Origin: Brachybacterium saurashtrense
GTDB taxonomy: Bacteria; Actinomycetota; Actinomycetes; Actinomycetales; Dermabacteraceae
Reading direction: 5' to 3'
NCBI RefSeq assembly: GCF_003355475.1
Contig: NZ_CP031356.1
Location: 2,542,001-2,606,000, forward strand
Length of the DNA: 64,000 bases
The translations under genes and the position numbers were made by a program. The notes below the pieces were generated by a model. It was not told the origin of the DNA. It ran no database searches and was given only the letters and a program-made list of their open reading frames with translations. Position 1 is the stretch's first letter. Every line of letters starts with the position of its first letter. Of the stretch, positions 53,756 through 61,322 are shown piece after piece.

Positions 53756-54546
53756 AGCACCACCTCGACCTCGGCGAGGCGGCGCTGCACGCCCTCGACG
53801 TCGTCCCGCCGGGAGAGGTCCAGCACGCCGCCGGCGAAGGGCAGCACCGCCACCTCGTCCAGCTCCCGCACGGCGTCCACGATCTCGAGCTCGCCGCGCG
53901 GGGAGGGCTCGATCCGCTCGCAGGCCGCGAAGATCTCCGGGGTGAAGGCGAAGGCGTTCATCGAGACCAGGGCGTCGGGGCCGGCCGCGTCCAGCACGGC
54001 GGCGTCCGGCTTCTCCACGATCCGCTCCAGCAGGCCGTCCCGGTGCTCGATCAGGGCGAAGGCCGCGATCCGCTCCGCGGCGATGTTGGAGTGCTCCACC
54101 AGCGCCGCCCGCTCGAAGCCCAGCAGGGCGCTGCGCTCGGCCTGCCGCAGGCGGGCGATGCCCTCGCGGGGGTAGAGGTTGTCCCCGTTGACCATCACGA
54201 ACGACTCCTCCCCCACCACCTCGCGGGCGGAGGCGACCGCATCGGCGGTGCCGCGCGGCTCGGCCTGCACGGCGAGCTCCACGCGCAGCCGCGAGGGGGC
54301 GAGCGCGGCGAGGTGCTGGGAGAACTCCTCGTGCTGGGGCGCCACCACCAGCACGGCGCGGCGGATGCCGGCATCGGCGAGGGCGCTGAGGGAGTAGTCG
54401 ATCAGGCGGTGCTCCCCGATCGGCATCAGGGCCTTGTGGCCGGAGGCGGCGGCGGCGGACTGCGCGGCGGTGAGCCCCGCGCCGCCTTCGGTGCGCATCC
54501 GGGAGCCCAGGCCGCGGGCGAGGACGACGGCGGTCTCGATCATCAT
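53752..54546 (-). CDS. sugar-1-phosphate nucleotidyltransferase
   Basis: A 264-residue GT-A-fold nucleotidyltransferase. The N-terminal loop VVLARGLGSRMRTE corresponds to the usual A-G-G-x-G-T-R loop with changes. Further features are KALMPIGEHRLIDYSLSAL, the metal motif VMVNGDNLYP and VEKPD. It would join a sugar 1-phosphate to UTP or another NTP. The first ATG (54546) overlaps the mutase stop as ATGA; a second ATG follows immediately. It is flanked by mutase and kinase genes, making a compact Leloir-like route. The nucleotide and sugar are not resolved. Confidence 0.85.
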   Translation of the reverse strand: MMIETAVVLARGLGSRMRTEGGAGLTAAQSAAAASGHKALMPIGEHRLIDYSLSALADAGIRRAVLVVAPQHEEFSQHLAALAPSRLRVELAVQAEPRGTADAVASAREVVGEESFVMVNGDNLYPREGIARLRQAERSALLGFERAALVEHSNIAAERIAAFALIEHRDGLLERIVEKPDAAVLDAAGPDALVSMNAFAFTPEIFAACERIEPSPRGELEIVDAVRELDEVAVLPFAGGVLDLSRRDDVEGVQRRLAEVEVVL

Positions 54547-55961
54547 GCCTCCAGGGTGAAGTGCTCGGCGACGGCGCGGGAGAGCTGCTGCGCCTCCTGG
54601 GCGGTGGGCGCCTCGGAGAACACGCGGATCACGGGCTCGGTGCCGGAGAAGCGCACGGTGAGCCAGGAGCCGTCGGTGAAGTACACCTTGCCGCCGTCGA
54701 TCCAGGAGATGCGTTCGATCTCGCGGTCGAAGGCGGGCAGCTCGTGCTCCTCGAAGATCCGCCGCTGCAGCTCCTCGCGCCGCTGCGGGGTGTACCCGTA
54801 GGCGGCCTCCTCCATCACCAGCGCGCCGTAGCGCTGCTCGATCTCGGCGTAGATCGCGGAGAGGGGCTTGCCGGCCCGCGCCACCATCTCCACCAGCAGC
54901 CCGGCCGCCTGGATGCCGTCCTTGCCGGGGATGTGCCCGCGCACGGTGAGGCCGCCGGAGGACTCTCCGCCGATCACCGCGTCGGTCTCGGCCATCGTCG
55001 CGCTGATCCACTTGAAGCCCACGGGCACCTCGTAGCACTCCTCGCCGTGCGCCTGGGCCACCCGGTCCAGCAGGTGGGTGGTGGACATGTTGCGCACCAC
55101 CGGGCCGCGCCAGCCCTTGCCGGTGAGCAGGTACTCGTACAGCAGCACCAGCACCTGGTTGGGGCTGAGGTAGGCGCCGGTGTCATCGATGATGCCCAGG
55201 CGGTCCGCGTCGCCGTCGGTGGCGATGCCCAAATCCGCGCCGCGCTCCAGCACGGCCTGGCGCAGCGGGGTCATGCTGCCCTCGGCCGGGGAGGGCATGC
55301 GCCCGCCGAACAGCGGATCGTGCCGGGCGTTGATCACCTCCACGTCGCAGCGGGCGCTCACCAGCACCGTCTGCAGGGAGGTCTGGGCCACGCCGAACAT
55401 CGGGTCCAGCACGATCGTCAGGTGCGCGTGGCGGATCGCCTCGAGGTCGAGCTGGTCGATGATCGCATCGAGGTACCAGTTGATCGAGGTCTGCTCGGTG
55501 ACCAGGGGGCTCTCGCGCACCTCGTGCGGGGCGAGGGAGCGGACGTCCTCCGCGGCGAGGGTGGCGGTGTGCGCGGCGAGCTCGTCGGTGACTGCAAGCT
55601 CCGCGTCCCGCCCGCCCTCGGTGAATATCTTCAGCCCGTTGTACAGCGCGGGGTTGTGGCTGGCGGTGACGGCGATGCCGTAGGCGGCGCCCGTCTGCCC
55701 CACCGTCCACATGCACATCGGGGTGGGCACGGGCCGGGTGATCACCCGCACCGGCACCCCGTTGCCGGCGAGCACCTCGATCGCCCACCAGGCGGCGACG
55801 TCGGAGAGGAAGCGGCGGTCGTAGCTGATCACCAGGCCCCGCTCGACCACGCCCTCGGCGTGCATGCGGTCCGCGAGGGCCTGCGCCAGCAGGCGCACGT
55901 TCTCGCGGGTGAACTCGTCGCCGATGACGGCTCTCCAGCCACCGGTGCCGAACCTGATCAT
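54543..55961 (-). CDS. phosphoglucomutase/phosphomannomutase family enzyme
   Basis: A 472-residue alpha-D-phosphohexomutase interconverting hexose 1- and 6-phosphates. The phosphoserine loop is TASHNP, the metal loop DGDADRLG, the sugar-binding loop GGESSGG and the phosphate loop RFSGTEP, in the usual four-domain order. I start it at the ATG at 55961 (IRFGTGGWRAVIGDE) with an AGGAG site. It leads the operon with the nucleotidyltransferase and galactokinase. Its promoter region holds GTTC-N7-GAAC near 56036-56050, possibly an operator for the upstream ROK regulator. Confidence 0.92.
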   Translation of the reverse strand: MIRFGTGGWRAVIGDEFTRENVRLLAQALADRMHAEGVVERGLVISYDRRFLSDVAAWWAIEVLAGNGVPVRVITRPVPTPMCMWTVGQTGAAYGIAVTASHNPALYNGLKIFTEGGRDAELAVTDELAAHTATLAAEDVRSLAPHEVRESPLVTEQTSINWYLDAIIDQLDLEAIRHAHLTIVLDPMFGVAQTSLQTVLVSARCDVEVINARHDPLFGGRMPSPAEGSMTPLRQAVLERGADLGIATDGDADRLGIIDDTGAYLSPNQVLVLLYEYLLTGKGWRGPVVRNMSTTHLLDRVAQAHGEECYEVPVGFKWISATMAETDAVIGGESSGGLTVRGHIPGKDGIQAAGLLVEMVARAGKPLSAIYAEIEQRYGALVMEEAAYGYTPQRREELQRRIFEEHELPAFDREIERISWIDGGKVYFTDGSWLTVRFSGTEPVIRVFSEAPTAQEAQQLSRAVAEHFTLEA

Positions 55962-56029
55962 GCTCGCTCCTGCCTCCTCGCGGGTGCGGCGCGGCGGGCC
56001 GACGCGACTGCGCGGCACGGGCTCGCCCC

Positions 56030-56062
56030 CAATACGTTCACGTTGAGAACAAACTAAGGTCG
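56030..56062. promoter_or_regulatory. AT-rich promoter/operator of the phosphomutase operon
   Basis: Unusually AT-rich for this genome. It contains GTTC-ACGTTGA-GAAC and AACTAAG (TTAGTT on the coding strand), which recalls sites of NagC/XylR-type ROK regulators. The ROK gene lies just upstream. The rest of 55962-56198 is GC-rich and geneless. Confidence 0.35.
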
Positions 56063-56198
56063 GGCGAGCGCGGGTGTCAAGGGGGGCGGGGCCCGGAGGG
56101 AGCAGGGCGCCGGCCGGCACGACGCGGGAGCGTGGGGCGCGCGAGGGAGCAGGGCGCCGGCCGACGGGGCGGGGCGGGCGGGGGCGAGAGCGCGGACG

Positions 56199-57482
56199 TC
56201 AGGCGCTGAGCACCGGGGCGCGCAGCGGGTCCTCGAGCACGCGCTCCAGGGCCACGGCGGCGCCGCCCGCGGCCGCGGCGTCCAGGCCCAGCGCGGAGGC
56301 GCTCACCTCCACCCGGCCGCCGTCGGCCAGCAGCCGGGCATCCAGGGCCTCCTGCACCGGCCGCAGCAGCAGATCGGCGAAGGCGCCGAAGTAGCCGCCC
56401 AGCACGATGGCCTGCGGGTTCAGCACGTCCACCAGCACTCCCGCGCCGCGCACCAGATCCGCCGGCAGGGCTGCGAAGCGCTCCTCCAGCCGGGCGTCCC
56501 CCGCCTCCAGCAGCTCCCGCAGGCGCCGCAGACGCTGCGTCATCGGCAGCTGCCCGGAGCGGGCGGGATCGTGCTCGTCGAGCACGGCGAGCACGCTGTC
56601 GAAGCCCACCAGAGTCTCCCAGCAGCCGCGGCGCCCGCAGCGGCACGCCGGCCCGGCCGGGTCCAGCTCGATGTGCCCCACCTCGCCGGAGAACCCGGAC
56701 CAGCCGCGGATCAGGCGGCCCTCCGCGATGATCCCGGCGCCCACGCCCAGGTCGCCGGTGAGGTAGACGAGGTCGGTGATGCATTGCCGGGCCAGCCGGG
56801 GCGCCTCGGCGAGGGCGGAGAGCTTCGCATCGTTCTCGAGCTCCAGCGGCGGATGCTCCGCACCCAGGCGCCGGCTCAACTCCGCGGCCAGCGGCACCTC
56901 CGCCCAGCCCAGGTTCGAGGCGACGCGCACGCTGCCGGTGGCGTAGTCCACCGGACCGGGCGGGGCCACGGTGAGGCCCGCGACCCACAGGCCCTGCGCC
57001 TCCGCCTCGGCGAGCGCCTCGCGCAGCTGCTGCGCGGCGAGGTCCAGCACCGGGCCCAGCGGGAAGGAGCGGCCGGCGGGGGTGTCCTGCACGGGCGTGG
57101 GCACGGTGGAACGGAATCGTGCCACGCCTGCAAGGTCGCGCACCCCCACCGCCAGGTAGTCCACGTTGAGCTCCAGCCCGATCCCCGCCACGTGCCGCGG
57201 ATCGATCCGCACCTCGGTGCCGGGCCGGCCCACGGTGCCGCGCCGCTCCACCTGCCCCTCCTGCACCAGGCCGCGTTCGGCGAGATCGCCCACCAGGGAG
57301 GTCACCGAGGCCTTCGAGAGCCCGGTCTCCTGGGCGAGGGTGGCGCGGGAGCGGCCGCCGTGGCGATGCAGGTGGCGCAGCAGCACGCTGAGGTTGGCCG
57401 AGCGCATCGCCGCATGGCCCACCGGTGCGGCGCCCCTGCGCCCGCTCCCGGCGGCGGTCGAGGCGCTGCCCTGCATGCTCAT
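56199..57482 (-). CDS. ROK family transcriptional regulator
   Basis: A 427-residue ROK (NagC/XylR-type) repressor. The N-terminal winged helix covers about residues 25-90 (TLAQETGLSKASVTSLVGDL). The ROK sugar-kinase-like domain has the zinc-site block GHIELDPAGPACRCGRRGCWE split across the HxxxxxxGxxCxCGxxGCxE pattern. A leaderless start is indicated by TACGAT exactly six bases before the ATG at 57482. It probably responds to a sugar or sugar phosphate and controls the downstream phosphomutase-galactokinase operon. Confidence 0.92.
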   Translation of the reverse strand: MSMQGSASTAAGSGRRGAAPVGHAAMRSANLSVLLRHLHRHGGRSRATLAQETGLSKASVTSLVGDLAERGLVQEGQVERRGTVGRPGTEVRIDPRHVAGIGLELNVDYLAVGVRDLAGVARFRSTVPTPVQDTPAGRSFPLGPVLDLAAQQLREALAEAEAQGLWVAGLTVAPPGPVDYATGSVRVASNLGWAEVPLAAELSRRLGAEHPPLELENDAKLSALAEAPRLARQCITDLVYLTGDLGVGAGIIAEGRLIRGWSGFSGEVGHIELDPAGPACRCGRRGCWETLVGFDSVLAVLDEHDPARSGQLPMTQRLRRLRELLEAGDARLEERFAALPADLVRGAGVLVDVLNPQAIVLGGYFGAFADLLLRPVQEALDARLLADGGRVEVSASALGLDAAAAGGAAVALERVLEDPLRAPVLSA

Positions 57483-57488
57483 CCGCCC

Positions 57489-57494
57489 ATCGTA
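57489..57494 (-). promoter_or_regulatory. leaderless -10 element of the ROK gene
   Basis: TACGAT on the minus strand, GGGCGG, then the ATG: the same layout as ldh, the TetR gene, the patatin gene and the 40073 gene. Confidence 0.5.
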
Positions 57495-57522
57495 GGGCCG
57501 ACGGCCCGCCGGGGCGCGCGGG

Positions 57523-58896
57523 TCAGTCCGGAACCACCCGGGCGAGGATCTCCAGGTAGCGGCGGGTCAGCTCGTCGTCGTCGGCGTGTGCGGCGGCCCA
57601 GTCGCGCCCGCCCGGTCGCACGGCGGTGCGGGAGGGCTCCGCGGCGAGCTCCCGCCACAGCGCGGTCAGCGCCTCGAGATCCTCCGGCGGGAGCACGTCC
57701 CCGGCGCCGGCCTCGCGGACCACGTCGGCCGCCTCCCCGGCGAGCAGGGCGGTGACGTGCCGGCCGGTGGCGAGCACCTCGTAGAGCTTCGAGGGGACGG
57801 TCCAGGTGAACGGCACCCAGGAGCGCAGCGAGACGATCACGGTATCGGCCCAGGCGTACTGGGAGGTGACCTCGCGGTGCGGGATCCGCGGCAACACCTC
57901 CACGGGGGCGCCCAGCTCCTCGGCCAGCGCCGCCAGCTCCGTCGCCTCCACGCCGTGGCCCACCATCCGCACCTGCAGCGCCACGCCCTCGGCGGCGAGC
58001 AACGCTGCGGCCCGTACCACCGTCTCCAGCCCCTGGGAGCGGCCCATGTTCCCCAGGTACAGGCAGCGCAGCTCGCGCTGAGCGGCGTCCGGGTGGTCGT
58101 GCTGAGGCACCACGGAGCGCAGGTCGGTGCCGTTGCGCACCACCCACACCGGGTCCACGCCGCGCTCGCGCAGCACCTCGGCGAACCGTCCGGTGGTGGT
58201 GACCACGGCGCGGGCGTCCGTCTGCCAGTGGGTGACGTGGCGGTGCACGGAGCGCTTCACGTGCGCGACCATCGGCGCGAGCAATCGGCGGCGCAGTCCC
58301 GGGGCGGGCTCGTCGGGCGTCGCCTCCCCGGTCGCCGCTCCGGTCGCCGCTCCGACGGTGCGTGCCGCGGCCGCGGGGGTCGCCTCCCCGGCGGGGGGCG
58401 CCGCGGCGGCCTCCTCCTGCGGGCCGAGGCCGTCGATGCGGCTGACCAGGTCCGGCCAGGCGTCCCGCATCTCCACCACCAGCGGCACGTCCCACAGCGC
58501 CGACAGCGCCCGGCCGGCGAGCAGGGTGGGGATCGCGGGGGCGGTGGCGATGATGACGTCGGGCCGGTGCTCGGGGCGGCGGAAGCGGCACCGCAGGCGC
58601 TGCAGGGAGTCCAGCGCGGCCACCAGGTGGTCCGCGGTGCGGGTGCCGATGTCGCCTAGATGGGGCAGGTAGGCGGTGCGCAGCACGGTCTCGCCGTGCA
58701 GACCCCGCTCCACGGCGCCGATCGGGTGGCGGCGGCGCTGGCGACGATCCGGGCGGCCGGCCGGGTAGTGCGGGACGGGCGCGGCCACGGTGACGCGGTG
58801 ACCGGCGGCGACGAAGCCGGAGACCAGCGCCGACCAGCGCCGCTGCGGGGCGCCGAACTCCGGCGCGTAGTAGTGGGTGAGCAGCAGGATCCTCAT
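57523..58896 (-). CDS. glycosyltransferase family 4 (WbuB-like)
   Basis: A 457-residue GT-B glycosyltransferase. The N-terminal MRILLLTHYYAPEFGAPQRR is typical of WbuB/WcaI-like enzymes, and the C-terminal domain has CLYLGNMGRSQGLETVV and PSKLYEVLATGRHVTAL. Between them an Ala/Thr/Pro-rich low-complexity insertion (about residues 165-205, with repeated ATGAATGEAT) is unusual. The ATG lacks a strong ribosome-binding site. It is divergent from the CoA-transferase operon and unlinked to other polymer genes here, so its acceptor is unknown. Confidence 0.88.
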   Translation of the reverse strand: MRILLLTHYYAPEFGAPQRRWSALVSGFVAAGHRVTVAAPVPHYPAGRPDRRQRRRHPIGAVERGLHGETVLRTAYLPHLGDIGTRTADHLVAALDSLQRLRCRFRRPEHRPDVIIATAPAIPTLLAGRALSALWDVPLVVEMRDAWPDLVSRIDGLGPQEEAAAAPPAGEATPAAAARTVGAATGAATGEATPDEPAPGLRRRLLAPMVAHVKRSVHRHVTHWQTDARAVVTTTGRFAEVLRERGVDPVWVVRNGTDLRSVVPQHDHPDAAQRELRCLYLGNMGRSQGLETVVRAAALLAAEGVALQVRMVGHGVEATELAALAEELGAPVEVLPRIPHREVTSQYAWADTVIVSLRSWVPFTWTVPSKLYEVLATGRHVTALLAGEAADVVREAGAGDVLPPEDLEALTALWRELAAEPSRTAVRPGGRDWAAAHADDDELTRRYLEILARVVPD

Positions 58897-59276
58897 CCCG
58901 GCATCGACCCCCAGCGGCCGACGGCACGGAGCGCCCAGCGGCCGACGGCACGGGGCGCGCGGGGCGTCTCGCCGCTCATCGGCCGGATCCGTGCTCAGTC
59001 ACGGTGATCGAGTGTATCGACAAGTGCCCACATCGTCGGGCGCGTCCGTCGGCGGGATCGTCGAGGCGGGCGGCCCGCCCGGCTGCGGCGCCCCGCTCCG
59101 CCCCGTCGGCGCCCCGTCGCCCGCCGGCCGCACCCCGTCCGCCCCGTCGGGCGGCATCGGGCCGTTCCGCGCCATGCACCGCGCCCGACGGCCTACGCTG
59201 GATGTCGACTCATCCTCGCCCGGACCGGCACCGTCGCCGCCCGCGGGGGACGCTCCACTCGACAGGAAGGACAGCG
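58897..59276. promoter_or_regulatory. divergent promoter region with short tandem repeat
   Basis: This 380-base gap has no gene. Two 19-base direct repeats (58911-58929 and 58935-58953) recur with a 24-base period next to the glycosyltransferase start. TACGCT at 59194-59199 is a reasonable -10 for the CoA-transferase operon, whose ATG follows 78 bases later with a GGAAGGA site. Confidence 0.45.
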
Positions 59277-60005
59277 ATGTCCACACTCTCGGACCGCACC
59301 GCGGCCCGGCTCACCGAGACCCTGCGCGACGGCATGACCCTCGCCGTGGGCGGGTTCGGGCTGTGCGGGATCCCCACGGACCTCATCGCGATCGTGCGCG
59401 ACAGCGGGGTGAAGGATCTGACCATCGCTTCGAACAACCTGGGCGTGGACGGCAGGGGCCTCGGGATCCTGCTGGAGAACGGCCAGATCACCAAGGTGCT
59501 CTCCAGCTACGTGGGGGAGAACAAGTACTTCATGCAGCAGTACATCGACGGCGAGCTGGACGTGGAGTTCGTGCCCCAGGGCACCCTCGCGGAGCGGATG
59601 CGCGCCGGCGGCTCCGGCATCCCCGCCTTCTACACCCCCACCGGCTACGGCACCCCGATCGCCGAGGGCAAGCCCACCGCGGAGTTCGACGGCCGCCGCT
59701 GCGTGCTGGAGCGGGCGATCGTGGCGGACGTCGCCCTGGTCCACGCCCACACCGCGGACACCCAGCACAACCTCCGCTACCGCCTCACCGCGCGGAACTT
59801 CAACCCGCTGGCCGCGATGTGCGGCCGGGTCACGTTCGCGGAGGCGGAGCACATCGTGGAGCCCGGCGGGATCGGCCCCGACGACATCCACACCCCCGGC
59901 GTGTTCGTGCACCACCTGATGCAGGCCACCGCCGAGAAGCACATCGAACAGCGCACCGTGCGCCCCCGCCCGGGCGCCGAGGCCGCGACGCAGGAGGTGG
60001 CCTGA
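59277..60005 (+). CDS. scoA: 3-oxoacid CoA-transferase subunit A
   Basis: A 242-residue alpha subunit of a family I CoA-transferase (succinyl-CoA:3-oxoacid type). Family blocks are [31 protein letters not shown] and [14 protein letters not shown]. It pairs with the beta subunit one base downstream. The complex moves CoA between succinate and a 3-oxoacid such as acetoacetate, for ketone body or beta-ketoacid use. A GGAAGGA site precedes the ATG. Confidence 0.94.
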   Translation: MSTLSDRTAARLTETLRDGMTLAVGGFGLCGIPTDLIAIVRDSGVKDLTIASNNLGVDGRGLGILLENGQITKVLSSYVGENKYFMQQYIDGELDVEFVPQGTLAERMRAGGSGIPAFYTPTGYGTPIAEGKPTAEFDGRRCVLERAIVADVALVHAHTADTQHNLRYRLTARNFNPLAAMCGRVTFAEAEHIVEPGGIGPDDIHTPGVFVHHLMQATAEKHIEQRTVRPRPGAEAATQEVA

Positions 60006-60006
60006 G

Positions 60007-60648
60007 ATGGCCTGGACCCGTGACGAGATGGCCGCGATCGCCGCGGCGGAGCTGCACGACGGCGCCTACGTGAACCTGGGCATCGGCATGCCCACCCTGG
60101 TGGCGAACAACCTCCCCGAGGGCGTGGAGGTGACCCTGCAGTCCGAGAACGGGATCACCGGGATGGGGCCGTGGCCGGTGGATGGCGAGGAGGATCCGGA
60201 CCTCATCAACGCCGGCAAGCAGACCATCACCCTGCGGCCCGGCGCGGCGATCTTCGACTCCGCCACCAGCTTCGGCATGATCCGCGGCGGGAAGATGGCC
60301 ACCGCGATCCTGGGCGCCATGCAGGTCACCGCCGCCGGCGACCTCGCCAACTGGCAGATCCCCGGCAAGCTCGTCAAGGGCATGGGCGGGGCGATGGACC
60401 TGGTGGCCGGGGCGCGGCGCGTGATCGTGATGATGCAGCACGCCGCCAAGGACGGCACGGCGAAGATCGTCCACGAGTGCTCGCTGCCGCTGACCGGCGT
60501 GGGCGTGGTGGACAGGATCATCACCGAGCTGGCCGTCTTCGACATCACCGACGACGGGCTCGTGCTCACCCAGCTCGCCCCCGGCGTCACCGAGGACGAG
60601 GTCCGCGAGCTCACCGAGCCGGACTTCACCGTGCGCCTGGCCGCCTGA
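60007..60648 (+). CDS. scoB: 3-oxoacid CoA-transferase subunit B
   Basis: A 213-residue beta subunit. The catalytic glutamate lies in [14 protein letters not shown], preceded by [19 protein letters not shown]. The C-terminal block [20 protein letters not shown] is standard. The gene starts one base after the stop of scoA, consistent with equimolar translation. It is followed by a gamma-carbonic-anhydrase-like gene in the same direction. Confidence 0.95.
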   Translation: MAWTRDEMAAIAAAELHDGAYVNLGIGMPTLVANNLPEGVEVTLQSENGITGMGPWPVDGEEDPDLINAGKQTITLRPGAAIFDSATSFGMIRGGKMATAILGAMQVTAAGDLANWQIPGKLVKGMGGAMDLVAGARRVIVMMQHAAKDGTAKIVHECSLPLTGVGVVDRIITELAVFDITDDGLVLTQLAPGVTEDEVRELTEPDFTVRLAA

Positions 60649-60718
60649 GCACGGCCTCCGCACGCCCCCGCCCCGCCCCGACCCGCCCGGTAGTGACCAC
60701 ACCCGAGGAGCACGCCCT

Positions 60719-61237
60719 GTGACCACGATCGACTTCGAGGGCGAGGCGCCCCGCCTCGCGGAGACCGCCTGGGTGGCGCCGAGCGCCACCGTGCTGGGGA
60801 AGGTCTCCCTCGCGGACGGCGCGAGCGTGTTCTACGGCGCGGTGCTGCGCGGGGACGTGGACTCCATCAGCATCGGCGAGCGCAGCAACGTCCAGGACGG
60901 CTGCGTGGCGCACACCGATCCCGGCCACCCGGTGGTGGTGGGCGCCGGGGTGTCGGTGGGGCACCGGGCGGTGCTGCACGGCTGCACCGTGGAGGACGAT
61001 GCGCTGATCGGGATGGGGGCGGTGGTGCTCAACGGCGCCGTGGTGGGCGCGGGCAGCCTGGTCGCGGCCGGCGCGGTAGTCACCGAGGGGATGCAGATCC
61101 CGCCCGGCTCCCTGGTGGCGGGGGTGCCGGCGAAGGTGCGCAAGGAGCTCGACGAGGACGCGCGCGAGGCGCTGCGCCGCAACGCCCGCACCTACGTGGA
61201 CCTCGCCGCCCGGCACCGCGCCGCGACGGCCTGCTGA
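60719..61237 (+). CDS. gamma carbonic anhydrase family protein
   Basis: A 172-residue left-handed beta-helix protein of the PaaY/YrdA/gamma-CA group. Hexapeptide repeats run through most of the chain, and the metal-ligand histidines appear in CVAHTDPGHP and VGHRAVLHGC. It starts at a GTG with a GAGGAG site, 70 bases after scoB. Members near catabolic acyl-CoA genes may act as hydrolases or thioesterase-like accessories rather than true carbonic anhydrases, so the reaction is open. Confidence 0.88.
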   Translation: MTTIDFEGEAPRLAETAWVAPSATVLGKVSLADGASVFYGAVLRGDVDSISIGERSNVQDGCVAHTDPGHPVVVGAGVSVGHRAVLHGCTVEDDALIGMGAVVLNGAVVGAGSLVAAGAVVTEGMQIPPGSLVAGVPAKVRKELDEDAREALRRNARTYVDLAARHRAATAC

Positions 61238-61322
61238 CGGCTGCCCTGCGCGCCGCCGAAGGGCCGACGACACCCGGGCGGGTCGCTGAGCTGCTGACGA
61301 CTCGCGGGCGCGCCGCCGGGCC

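Noticed and set aside
49334-54175. A 1613-codon plus-strand frame across the LuxR-type and galactokinase genes
   Set aside because: It crosses several convincing minus-strand genes and encodes Arg/Gln/Ala-rich low-complexity sequence with no domain, as expected from high third-position GC.
58911-58953. Short 24-base-period repeat as a CRISPR or iteron array
   Set aside because: Only two units with a five-base spacer between the 19-base identical parts. There are no Cas or replication genes nearby.
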